A DNA stretch of 33,767 bases from CAZUNO01 sp964621445 [NCBI: Candidatus Hadarchaeota archaeon] (GCA_964621445.1 CAZUNO010000027.1:1-33767), one strand, 5' to 3'; shown: positions 22,617 to 30,020, counted from the first letter of the stretch. The notes: generated from the letters alone by a model not told the origin. Made by a program: numbers and translations.

Positions 22617-22862
22617 TTATTCGCTGATTTCCTCAAGGCGTTTCTCTATTTGCTCAAGACGCTTGGCAAGCATCTCCTTGTGTCTCTTTAGAGTCTCTGA
22701 CTCCTCCTCCAAAGTCATTTCCCCAGGGGAACACCCCATCGAGGGATGGCCCATATAGGTGTGGCCCATCACAGGTCCACAGCACCTGGCGTGGGCGTGA
22801 TGCCCGTGCATTCCACAGTCGGTTCTCATTTTCCTTATCACCTCCTCTTCTTTTTTTGCCAT
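22617..22862 (-). CDS. Small Cys/His/Met-rich protein (DUF5320-like)
   Basis: This 81-residue protein starts with a short basic region. A potential metal-binding segment follows at ~16-49 with four Cys, six His and several Met (CGMHGHHAHARCCGP, MGHPSMGCSPGEM). A coiled coil ends it (~50-81, KEMLAKRLEQIEKRLEEI). Proteins of this shape, often called DUF5320, commonly sit beside PadR regulators in anaerobes and archaea. It lies 22 bases after the PadR gene and ends at a strong terminator, so the two form a small operon. Metal or thiol binding is inferred from composition. Confidence 0.7.
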   Translation of the reverse strand: MAKKEEEVIRKMRTDCGMHGHHAHARCCGPVMGHTYMGHPSMGCSPGEMTLEEESETLKRHKEMLAKRLEQIEKRLEEISE

Positions 22863-22883
22863 GCCCTGGTCACAACTATCAAA

Positions 22884-23309
22884 TTAATCGGCAAAATGCT
22901 TATCGTAAAAGGCGGACAGGTCGTCCAGAAGGGCCTTTCGCCAGATCATTATCTCCAGGCCGTACTTGAGGGATTCTTTCCCCCTCTCAGTAACACTGTA
23001 AGTCCTCCTGTCGTGTCCCGACTCTGTTCTCTCCCACTCTGATTTTACCAGCCTCTTGGCCTCCATTCTCCTCAGAATGGTGTATATTGCCCCGGGTTTT
23101 AGACGATCCTCCACAATAAAGTCGCGTTTCTCAAGTTCCTCCTTGAGCTGGTATCCATGCATAGGCTTCTCGTAAAGCAAGCGCAGGAAAAGAAACTGCA
23201 TCCAGCCCCTCTCAGGAAACCCGGGACCGTGATGATCCGGAGGGCAACCGGGATGTTCATGGGAGGCACACTTACAGGGGAGTTCGGGTCCAGAGTCACA
23301 TCCGCGCAT
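22884..23309 (-). CDS. PadR-family transcriptional regulator with Cys/His-rich N-terminus
   Basis: From the ATG at 23309 the protein has ~141 residues. Residues ~1-30 are rich in Cys and His (MRGCDSGPELPCKCASHEHP). The PadR winged helix follows (FLFLRLLYEKPMHGYQLKEE ... LKPGAIYTILRRMEAKRLV ... RRTYSVTERGKESL) with a C-terminal dimer helix. PadR proteins usually repress their own operon and respond to small ligands. The N-terminal ligand-rich extension suggests a metal or redox input. The frame is open to 23336, but only via TTG. An inverted repeat overlaps the promoter. Confidence 0.85.
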   Translation of the reverse strand: MRGCDSGPELPCKCASHEHPGCPPDHHGPGFPERGWMQFLFLRLLYEKPMHGYQLKEELEKRDFIVEDRLKPGAIYTILRRMEAKRLVKSEWERTESGHDRRTYSVTERGKESLKYGLEIMIWRKALLDDLSAFYDKHFAD

Positions 23310-23329
23310 TCCGCTATCACAGAATAAAG

Positions 23330-23357
23330 GTAACAACGTTATGCATAAATATGTTAC
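23330..23357 (-). promoter_or_regulatory. Candidate PadR operator over the TATA region
   Basis: GTAACA and TGTTAC (23330-23335 and 23352-23357) form an inverted repeat with a 16-base spacer. The spacer contains the minus-strand TATA-like TATTTATG, ~35 bases before the PadR start. This position suits autorepression. Confidence 0.5.
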
Positions 23358-23690
23358 TTTAAGTGTCTCCCTGGACCGGAAGTAGTCAAGATTACCTGCC
23401 TTCTCCTCCAGGCACTATTTGCCGGATGCCAGACCATACAATGGTCCGCGCAGGCCTATTTGGAGGAGATGCAGTTCAACAGCACGATTATGCGGGAACT
23501 CCTGAGGACAGCGCCCTTGGTCCCGTAGAGAAAAACTCCCGAGCGGGGTCCCATGACCACAACGGAATCGACGCTTCTTCTTCAGATCAAACGGCGTCGA
23601 GATCTGTCCTATGGAACTTGTCATCCCCCGGGCTTAAGACCTTCGGCCATTTAGGCGAGCGCTTTCGACCCCAGGTCCCCGTTTCCGGAT
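23358..23690 (+). other. Unrecognised coding-looking stretch
   Basis: Plus-strand frame 23358-23528 is open and protein-like (PGPEVVKITCLLLQALFAG, AYLEEMQFNSTIMRELLRT, ending APLVP). It has no start codon, no antitoxin-like neighbour and no family that I recognise. It may be an internal fragment of a larger lost gene. Confidence 0.25.
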
Positions 23691-23694
23691 TTGA

Positions 23695-23930
23695 CTCCAT
23701 TTTCCCTAATCTCGTGAAGAAGATCCAATCCACCTCCGGGCTGACTCGACAGCCTCCCTACCATCTTCTCGAACGCCTTGAACTTTTGTCTCTGGAGATG
23801 ACGGTGTCCCTGCATGTTCCAAGTCTCCTCGATTCCATGTATTCCCTATAAAGTTTCGCGTCGTCATCATCGCTAAGAAAATATCCTGGCTTAATGGGGA
23901 GCCCGCCGGGGGAGGAACTTGATCTTTCGT
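23695..23930 (-). pseudogene. DUF3368 PIN toxin C-terminal remnant
   Basis: The minus strand reads FLSDDDDAKLYREYMESR and then, in shifted frames, FKAFEKMVG and RVSPEVDWIFFTRLGKME. These match ISDDDDAKRYAESLG, QAFEKMVSQG and RVSPDVVCIFYKKLREIK of the intact gene at 9569-10099 in the same order. The N-terminal half is missing. Confidence 0.65.
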
Positions 23931-23984
23931 CCCTTTTGGATAGATAGGTGGGTATGTCTTGCTTGGTGTTTGGGGAGAATGGTC

Positions 23985-24279
23985 CGATCCTTCTCGCGTT
24001 CTCCCGATTTGACGAGGATGAGCTTGGACTCGCTGGCGAGATCTTAGATCCTGCGGTTGAGGGCCTCTGATATCCGCATTCCGGTTCCGTAGGGCAGGCC
24101 GAAGAGGATTGTTCCCTGGGGGTTGGTTCCGGACTACCCGAGAAGAGCGTCAATCCCTTCCCGGGTGAGGTAGATCGGCAGCTTCTTTGGTCTCCTGGGA
24201 AGCGGTATCGCCTCCGCCGGTCGGGGTCGATATTGCCTGTCTCCAGGAGGACGCGGTAGAGGGCCTTGGTATGCGCAAC
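23985..24279 (-). pseudogene. Tyrosine recombinase remnant with stops
   Basis: On the minus strand ALYRVLLETGNIDPD shifts to PAEAIPLPRRPKKLPIYLTR and continues EGIDALLG-stop-SGTNPQGTIL, FGLPYGTGMRISEALNRRI-stop and SKLILVKSGERE. This covers the end of the core-binding domain, the linker and the first catalytic arginine of an archaeal XerC/D-like integrase. It has one frameshift and two stops, and the C-terminal H-x-x-R and tyrosine are absent. It resembles the fragment at 12905-13014. Confidence 0.75.
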
Positions 24280-24284
24280 AAAAC

Positions 24285-24755
24285 GGAGGCCTGAATTACG
24301 CCCGGACAATCGCCTTCACCGTTATGGCGGCATTCCAGTGGTTCCAGGCTTTAAATGCCCGATCCAACTACCAGTCGATCTTCTCGATCGGCGTGTTCAG
24401 TAACAGATACCTCCTTCTGGGTGTGGGAGCTGCGATCCTCCTCCAACTGGGAGCTGTGTACACCGCCGTTGGTCAGATGGTGTTCGGAACCCCGGGGATC
24501 TCCTGGGCGGACTGGCTCTGGATAGCGATGGTATCGAGCACGATCTGGGTGGCTGACGAGATGCTAAAGCGGCTAGAAGTATATGGCAACCCACATTCAA
24601 TTCAGGACGATTCAAAGAGAGGATGGAGTGATTCTCCTTACATCGTCGGCCGGGGAGATGAATGTAATTTGCCTTGCTTAAGATGCGGGATCTCGAGAAA
24701 CGATATGGTTCAAACTGCTATTTCTTTTCTGGGCAATGGACGGTCAAAGACATAA
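24285..24755 (+). pseudogene. P-type cation ATPase C-terminal fragment
   Basis: The plus strand encodes RTIAFTVMAAFQWFQALNAR, then FSIGVFSNRYLLLGVGAAIL, ISWADWLWIAMVSSTIWVAD and EMLKRLEV. These are the last membrane helices of a calcium-type P-type ATPase (Cation_ATPase_C region). There are no phosphorylation or nucleotide-binding domains upstream, only the integrase relic on the other strand. The family match ends near 24590, and the frame runs on for ~50 unrelated codons to 24755. The open frame starting at ATG 24324 is a truncated gene, not a functional pump. Confidence 0.7.
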
Positions 24756-25104
24756 CCTTGGGAGGCACCGCTCAAATGAGGTAACCATACTTAGGGGTTG
24801 CAGCCATCTTGGGGATATGACAGGCCTCAACATAGAATTAGTTCTCTGACTAGTTCTGCTTACTTATGGGGTTATCGGGGGAAAAACAAGAATTAGTAGA
24901 CTTTCTTGGACATGTAAATTGCGGGACAAAAAAGAGGTAAACAGACGGTCAGCTCGCACGGATCCTGCCGTAGGTCTATGTATGACCAACCTTGTTAACC
25001 GGCATGACGAAGGAGCAAACTGATGAATCTAACCCGATTCCTTCCCCTTCCCGGGCACATCCACGGACGATAAGGCCATACAGGCTGCGGACAGGTCGTG
25101 TCCA
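24756..25104. other. Intergenic stretch without a recognised gene
   Basis: I see no convincing gene. A short plus-strand frame at 24682-24783 reads MRDLEKRYG ... WTVKDITLG, faintly like an ABC ATPase N-terminus, but it is too short to call. The boundary between the TA/decay zone and the envelope-protein zone falls here. Confidence 0.3.
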
Positions 25105-25917
25105 TCACCTATACCTCTCGTTTAGCCCGATCATGTTTGTCCTACCCATCCTGTGCTTGCTGACGATTCCTCTCGAGTTCAGTCCCTTAACTATCCTTGA
25201 CATGGTCGCATCCGAGAAATCTCCAATATCTCTGATCTCCGCCTGGGTCATATCCCCTCTATCGCGCAGGATCTCCACCACCCTTCTCTCATCCTCGCTC
25301 AGGACCTCCATCAACTCCTCCCTGCTTGGACCCCCCTTCCTCCAACGTCTGACCGCTAGGAAAACAAGGAAGCCCACAAGGAGAAAGAACAGACCCAGCG
25401 CAGAATAGAGATGAACCTCGTCCCAGCCCTTCGCCATGCCTACGGGGGATACGAGAGCGAGATCAACCCTGATCCCTGGCTGTGAAAGATTCACGCTTAC
25501 CGAACCGGTCCCCATAAACCTACCGTCGTTGGCATTGATCCGTAACAGATCCCCCTCTCCATACCCGCTGGAAAGCATGGAGAGGTCGACGATGTACTGA
25601 CCCTGCTCATTGGTATAGGTCGTCAACCACTCCCCAGTCCCCTCATTAATCACCGTCACAGAGACGCCGGAGCCCACATGGTTCCCCTCGCGGTCGCTAA
25701 CATAACCATAGATTGCAAAAGGATCCAGGATACGAGCTTGACCCAGACAAGGTAAACAAAGGAAAATAACCGCCAGAATGCAACATATCCTGCAAACCCC
25801 CTGGCCGATACTTGACACCTTTATTAGAGAGGGAGGGCGTGAAAACCAGCCAGGCCACGTCAAACCAGGTCCACCAAAATCGGAACCGAAAAACAAACTA
25901 GGATCGCCACCTTTCAT
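25105..25917 (-). CDS. Membrane receptor-like protein: ectodomain, one helix, winged-helix output
   Basis: From the ATG at 25917 the protein has ~270 residues. A hydrophobic secretion segment (CRICCILAVIFLCLPCLGQA) is followed by a beta-sandwich ectodomain (DPFAIYGYVSDREGNHVGSG ... QPGIRVDLAL) resembling carboxypeptidase-regulatory or SdrD-B-like folds. Then come one membrane helix (YSALGLFFLLVGFLVFLAV) and a cytoplasmic winged helix (LSEDERRVVEILRDRGDMTQ, AEIRDIGDF, MSRIVKGLNSRGIVSKHRMG). This is the layout of a membrane-tethered one-component regulator. The frame is open to 25947, and the exact start is uncertain. The ectodomain DNA is nearly identical to 27197-27413. Confidence 0.75.
   Translation of the reverse strand: MKGGDPSLFFGSDFGGPGLTWPGWFSRPPSLIKVSSIGQGVCRICCILAVIFLCLPCLGQARILDPFAIYGYVSDREGNHVGSGVSVTVINEGTGEWLTTYTNEQGQYIVDLSMLSSGYGEGDLLRINANDGRFMGTGSVSVNLSQPGIRVDLALVSPVGMAKGWDEVHLYSALGLFFLLVGFLVFLAVRRWRKGGPSREELMEVLSEDERRVVEILRDRGDMTQAEIRDIGDFSDATMSRIVKGLNSRGIVSKHRMGRTNMIGLNERYR
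25461..25677 (-). repeat. 217-base ectodomain repeat, copy A
   Basis: This segment matches 27197-27413 with one mismatch by eye (G at 25672, A at 27408), whereas the flanking DNA on both sides diverges abruptly. It encodes ~72 residues of the ectodomain from SGVSVTVINEGTGEW to QPGIRVDLAL. Confidence 0.9.
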
Positions 25918-26383
25918 AAGTCGACCCAGCAAAGAAAAATACGACAATCAAACCCGCCAAAAGTAGGGAGGGTGGGTTTCCAACCGTCATCTCCTTGTAC
26001 ACATCTATCATGATCCCGGGCTGCGATAGATCAACAACCCCTTCAGCCGAGCCATAGCCGGAGGGGTTTTGGGCCTCCACGAGTATGCGGTCGCCCTCCG
26101 AGTACCCGGTCGGAAGGGCTGAGATGTCGAAAACATACTTGCCCTCTTGATTAGTCCAGCCGCTCAGCTGTTCGACTGTGTCAAGGTTAGTGACTTCCAC
26201 CGCTACCCCCTCCCCAACTAGTTCATCCCAAGGATCGTACACCGACCCATAAACGGAGTAAGGATCCCTGGGCACGCTCGGAACATCCCGCATGGCAGTA
26301 TAACCCAACACCAGAAGAGTTGCAAAGAAAACCACTCCAAGCAACCCCCGTTCCAAACCAGTGCTCGAATTAAATTTCTTCAT
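25898..26383 (-). CDS. Ectodomain protein with two membrane helices and no output domain
   Basis: From the ATG at 26383 the protein has ~161 residues. An N-terminal helix (GLLGVVFFATLLVLGYTAM), an ectodomain (DPYSVYGSVYDPWDELVGEG ... DLSQPGIMIDVYKE) and a C-terminal helix (SLLLAGLIVVFFFAGSTYE) leave only a few cytoplasmic residues. The ectodomain is homologous to, but diverged from, those of its neighbours (W-T-N-Q-E-G-K-Y-V-F-D, LPTGYSEGDRILVEAQN). GAAGGTGGG lies ~10 bases before this ATG. The frame is open to 26461, which would overlap the upstream gene by 41 bases. It could be a co-receptor or an adaptor. Confidence 0.7.
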   Translation of the reverse strand: MKKFNSSTGLERGLLGVVFFATLLVLGYTAMRDVPSVPRDPYSVYGSVYDPWDELVGEGVAVEVTNLDTVEQLSGWTNQEGKYVFDISALPTGYSEGDRILVEAQNPSGYGSAEGVVDLSQPGIMIDVYKEMTVGNPPSLLLAGLIVVFFFAGSTYERWRS

Positions 26384-26420
26384 CAATGCCCACCTTCCGA
26401 CCTCCATCCATTCTCCAAAT

Positions 26421-27554
26421 TTACTCACCGCCCCTGTCGGGATGGTGCCTCCCTGATTCACCCCGCCAATCAGTATTGTTCATTTTCTGGAACCGCCGGG
26501 GCGACCTCGGGTGTTCTCCCTCCCCAAACTCGATCAATCGATCAAATAATCCCATCATCTCCGGGGAAAGCTTCTCAAATCTGACATTCGCCTCAACGAG
26601 CCACAGCGTCGTTATACCTTCTCGCCCAATCCTCTGCAGGCCCTGCGAAACGAGGTCCTTGATGTCAGAAGATGATTTGGCTTCTGCAAACACCGACAGA
26701 ACGTCAACAACTATGGTACGCGGCTGCCTCAGTATGGCCCTAGAGATGGCAATATTAATGCGGCGGCTTTCGGGCTCTGTCTCTATCAGGGTGAAGTCTT
26801 CTTTACCTTCAAAGCTTTTCCATCCCGATCCGTTGAAGCAGATCATAATCACCCTCTTGTCGAGAATCCCCCACCGGCGCATAAGGCTCACCAAGGATGG
26901 GATCTTGTTACATTTGGAAAGACCGGTTACGAGAAGCGAGGCACCCTCGAAAGTCTCCAACCTTCCACCCTCTGCTTCGCCCTCTCTGTGGTGGTGACCT
27001 TTCGGAACTCTTGCTGGCTTCCTCTCCGAGCGACCGTTCCGTTCCCCGGCATCGGGCTTTCGCTCCGCCGCCATCCTTCTCCTGAGAAACCCATAAGCGG
27101 TCCAAGCGACAAACAACGACGAGACCACCCCAATCGCGATTAGACCAAGGTACTGACTCCGCTTGTCTGCTAAGGGTAGTGGTGATAGAAGGGCAAGATC
27201 AACCCTGATCCCTGGCTGTGAAAGATTCACGCTTACCGAACCGGTCCCCATAAACCTACCGTCGTTGGCATTGATCCGTAACAGATCCCCCTCTCCATAC
27301 CCGCTGGAAAGCATGGAGAGGTCGACGATGTACTGACCCTGCTCATTGGTATAGGTCGTCAACCACTCCCCAGTCCCCTCATTAATCACCGTCACAGAGA
27401 CGCCGGAACCCACGGGGCGCTCCTCATCGCTCGTAACTAAACCATACACCGCATAGGGGTCTGGAATACCCAGCGTTGGACCTTGGGAAGCCAAAGCTAT
27501 CATGGACAGGGCCGCAAGACACAGCTGACGGATATTCTTCCAGCATGCAATCAT
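26421..27554 (-). CDS. Membrane receptor-like protein: ectodomain, one helix, RecA/KaiC-like cytoplasmic domain
   Basis: From the ATG at 27554 the protein has ~377 residues. A signal peptide (MIACWKNIRQLCLAALSMIA) and an ectodomain (DPYAVYGLVTSDEERPVGSG ... QPGIRVDLAL) are followed by a membrane helix (YLGLIAIGVVSSLFVAWTAY) and a charged linker. A ~170-residue cytoplasmic domain follows (GASLLVTGLSKCNKIPSLVS, RQPRTIVVDVLSVF, TTLWLVEANVRFE) with the strand/helix rhythm of KaiC-like or DUF835-type domains. The position of Walker A reads GLSKCNK, so classical nucleotide binding is doubtful. The frame is open to 27668; ATG 27653 follows a TATA box and is another possible start. Confidence 0.7.
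   Translation of the reverse strand: MIACWKNIRQLCLAALSMIALASQGPTLGIPDPYAVYGLVTSDEERPVGSGVSVTVINEGTGEWLTTYTNEQGQYIVDLSMLSSGYGEGDLLRINANDGRFMGTGSVSVNLSQPGIRVDLALLSPLPLADKRSQYLGLIAIGVVSSLFVAWTAYGFLRRRMAAERKPDAGERNGRSERKPARVPKGHHHREGEAEGGRLETFEGASLLVTGLSKCNKIPSLVSLMRRWGILDKRVIMICFNGSGWKSFEGKEDFTLIETEPESRRINIAISRAILRQPRTIVVDVLSVFAEAKSSSDIKDLVSQGLQRIGREGITTLWLVEANVRFEKLSPEMMGLFDRLIEFGEGEHPRSPRRFQKMNNTDWRGESGRHHPDRGGE
27197..27413 (-). repeat. 217-base ectodomain repeat, copy B
   Basis: This is the partner of 25461-25677, in the same orientation, with 1,736 bases between corresponding positions. Its boundaries coincide with the ectodomain core, so only the sensor part is shared. Confidence 0.9.
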
Positions 27555-27668
27555 GCTCCGTCGCCCCCAATTGGTTGACCCCTGATCAAACAAAACGAGA
27601 GGTCTGGAATGAAGCAGTGATCGGAGTCGACTGAAGGGTAATATTTCGAACATTAAAATTTTTTGCAA

Positions 27669-27690
27669 AATATAGAAATTATTGTTCCTT
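27669..27690 (-). promoter_or_regulatory. TATA-like promoter of the receptor operon
   Basis: On the minus strand TTCTATATTTTGC lies ~23 bases before ATG 27653 and ~120 bases before ATG 27554. The intergenic space 27555-27907 contains no gene, only this promoter and the terminator of the upstream transglutaminase gene. Confidence 0.4.
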
Positions 27691-27858
27691 ACTCCGCAGC
27701 CAGCTGCGCAGTTTTTGGTAAGCAGTGCATCTTTATTGTCGATATTTTTGCCTCCTGTTCAAAGCTATACTAATCTGGAACATCACCAACACGCAAGCCT
27801 CTCAACATATTCCCATCTGTGTTCCTCTAGATGACATGCACGAAGAGCTTGTTTTTTC

Positions 27859-27894
27859 AAAAAGGAGAGAGGATGTCCAGAAAGAAACATCCTC
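27859..27894 (-). terminator. Hairpin with T-tract after the transglutaminase gene
   Basis: GAGGATGT and ACATCCTC (27869-27876 and 27887-27894) form an 8-bp stem. On the minus strand it is followed by TCTCCTTTTT. It begins 14 bases after the stop of the 27908-29935 gene. Confidence 0.7.
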
Positions 27895-27907
27895 CCCGGA
27901 ACCGTGC

Positions 27908-29935
27908 CTAGAGTTTCCTTTCAACCGCCCAGGTTGTGTTTCTAGAAACCCAGACGTAGTAGCCCTCCGAAGGCTGGATGAAGAATTCACTGGATGTGAA
28001 GCCCTCTATGTAGAACTCGAAAGAGCCATCGGGTCTCCTCCTGGCAATCTGCACTATCTCTGTCTCATTCGAGAGGTTGGAAAAGGTCTCTGAGATGTTC
28101 CCTGCGGAGAAAGAGGGCTTCCCAACTAGGTTCCACCTCCCGGCATCCAACTCGGTCAAGACGGACGTGTTGTATTCCACAATCCCACTCAACGTCACGT
28201 TCACTTCGCTTTCCAGCCAGACATAGTAAGCCTCATCCCGAACTATGTCAAAGTCCCCACCGAAGCCCACTCCGCTTCCGGGATCTACCACGTAGTGTTC
28301 ATAGAGCGATCCGTCTCCAGATCTTCTCGCAACGCTCGTCGCTGCCTCACCGATCTGCTCCAAAAGAGAACTAGCCGTGAAACCGACTTCGTAGGGAAAT
28401 GATACGATATTCCATCCCCGATCCAGATGCTTGTCGAATATCCCAGCGACCTGAAAGTTCTGGATTATCTCTCCGTCGGCGCCCATCTCTCTCACAACGT
28501 AGTATCTTGCATCGGTTGCAGATGTGTCCTTCCAGACCTGAGTGGAATTGCCCACTTGGTCGTTGGGAGCAGAGAAGTCAAATCCTTCAATCGAGTCCGC
28601 TGCATATATGGCGTAGCCAGCCGCTTCGTCGGAGGCAACCCAGCTCAGAACCGTTTCCGCGCCCTCTCTATAGGCCAGCCTGCTTCCTCTTCCGAACAAC
28701 AAGCCCTTCATGTTCTTTAACTTCTCGAGGTCAACGGGCAGATCCGTCGGCGGTCCCTCCATATCAGCTGCATTCTCGACATCTCTCAACTCGCCCTTAA
28801 GTAGGGATTCCACGGTTACGGGGAACACTTCCCACTGAACGGGAGCCATCTCCTCTCCCCCCAGGTAGTCCCTGTAGTAGACATCGTTGTACTCATACCA
28901 CCTCTCCGACTCGGGATAGGACGAGGCAGCAAAAAAGCCGAAATCCAACGCCTCCCTCTCGTTAACTGCTCCGTCCTTGATGTATCCACCGGACGTAGGG
29001 TCCAGAGCCAACCAGCCGTCATCGGTCAGCACCTCGACCCAGGCATGGCCCCCCTCAATTCCCTGGAAGCTAACCAGGCCCAAAACCACTCTCACAACCT
29101 CTGGTCCAAGGCCAGCCGCACGAAGCATGGATACAAGGGTATTGGCCTGCTCCTCGCAGTCCGATTTGATCCAACCCGTCACCGGTGGCATGTCGGGCGT
29201 CTGGACCAGACACTCGCCGGAGGTCAGCCATCGTTCCTCCACGCCGAAGAGCTCCATGTCCGATATCCAGAGCATTCGGGTGGTGACCCAGTCGTATACC
29301 GCCTCAGCGGTCCTGTCCAGATGGTTGACCGCGTCCAATATGGCCTCATCCTGCGGTGTAATATAGTCGGAGAAGGAACCAACGTCCTCCTTCCCGGATC
29401 GTCTAGCCTGCTCTTCTACCTGCTCGCGGTTCACATCGTCGACCAAATCTCCGTATCCCATCGTTTCGAGTATCTCGTCCCTTTTCTCCCTGAACCCATC
29501 CTTCAGATAGGAGGCAAATATGCCCAGCCCCTTGCCATCCGTCATCATCACAACGAAGGGCAGGGTCCGCAACCTTCCTATGTCGGTCGCATTCGCCCTG
29601 ACATAGTACAAATTGTCAACAAAACTGGAACGTTCCAGAACCTCGCAGTACTCGCCCAGCTGCCCGCTGGAGCCCTCCTCCACAAGGACAAGCAAAACCC
29701 GTTCAATGCTGTTGGGACCAGGTTCAAGTGGGACCGGAATCTTCTCGGGGGGGCCAGGGCGCATAGATAGAGTTAGGTTTCCCACTTCATCGCTGACGTT
29801 CTGTGCATGGGAGGTTGAACCATTCGAGGGACTCAAACGCCCCGGGACCTGCCCCCCTTTTCCCTTGGCACCTAACACCAGAACCGATCCAATCATCAAC
29901 ACAACTACGGACAACGCCGCCAGATTTCTCTTCAT
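27908..29935 (-). CDS. Secreted transglutaminase-like cysteine protease-fold protein
   Basis: From the ATG at 29935 the protein has 675 residues. GGAGGG lies six bases upstream. A signal or anchor helix (MKRNLAALSVVVLMIGSVLV) is followed by a Ser/Asn-rich linker with sequons and a transglutaminase core with the triad Cys ~260 (KSDCEEQANTLVSMLRAAG), His ~297 (GGHAWVEV) and Asp ~312 (WLALDPTSGG). The C-terminal half has two related beta-rich modules (RGWNIVSFPYEVGF and AGRWNLVGKPSFSA, each followed by a Y-Y-V-W strand). It probably acts outside the cell as a protease or peptide crosslinker. It lies upstream of the receptor operon but is separated by a terminator. Confidence 0.85.
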   Translation of the reverse strand: MKRNLAALSVVVLMIGSVLVLGAKGKGGQVPGRLSPSNGSTSHAQNVSDEVGNLTLSMRPGPPEKIPVPLEPGPNSIERVLLVLVEEGSSGQLGEYCEVLERSSFVDNLYYVRANATDIGRLRTLPFVVMMTDGKGLGIFASYLKDGFREKRDEILETMGYGDLVDDVNREQVEEQARRSGKEDVGSFSDYITPQDEAILDAVNHLDRTAEAVYDWVTTRMLWISDMELFGVEERWLTSGECLVQTPDMPPVTGWIKSDCEEQANTLVSMLRAAGLGPEVVRVVLGLVSFQGIEGGHAWVEVLTDDGWLALDPTSGGYIKDGAVNEREALDFGFFAASSYPESERWYEYNDVYYRDYLGGEEMAPVQWEVFPVTVESLLKGELRDVENAADMEGPPTDLPVDLEKLKNMKGLLFGRGSRLAYREGAETVLSWVASDEAAGYAIYAADSIEGFDFSAPNDQVGNSTQVWKDTSATDARYYVVREMGADGEIIQNFQVAGIFDKHLDRGWNIVSFPYEVGFTASSLLEQIGEAATSVARRSGDGSLYEHYVVDPGSGVGFGGDFDIVRDEAYYVWLESEVNVTLSGIVEYNTSVLTELDAGRWNLVGKPSFSAGNISETFSNLSNETEIVQIARRRPDGSFEFYIEGFTSSEFFIQPSEGYYVWVSRNTTWAVERKL

Positions 29936-30002
29936 CAAAACCCTCCTTCTTTCCGTTTTTTTTCCAAAAAGGCTGTTGAAAGCCTGATACCTCCTATGCA
30001 GC

Positions 30003-30020
30003 ACGTATATTTAAAGTTTA
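30003..30020 (-). promoter_or_regulatory. TATA-like promoter of the transglutaminase gene
   Basis: On the minus strand CTTTAAATATACGTG lies ~75 bases before the ATG at 29935. With the Shine-Dalgarno site GGAGGG this predicts a leader of ~45-50 bases, unlike the leaderless TA genes. Farther upstream (30070-30122, plus strand) TTTCCA/TTCCA occurs several times, of unknown meaning. Confidence 0.45.

Noticed and set aside
24682-24783. Short frame resembling an ABC ATPase N-terminus (MRDLEKRYG ... KDITLG)
   Set aside because: It is only 33 codons long with no Walker A and no continuation in any frame, so the resemblance is too weak to call a gene or relic.
27725-28093. Plus-strand open frame of 122 codons
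   Set aside because: It is antisense to the end of the transglutaminase gene and its terminator, with no domain and no promoter.
29045-29770. Plus-strand open frame of 241 codons
   Set aside because: It lies entirely antisense within the transglutaminase gene, whose frame has clear catalytic motifs. It is a shadow of the real codon pattern.
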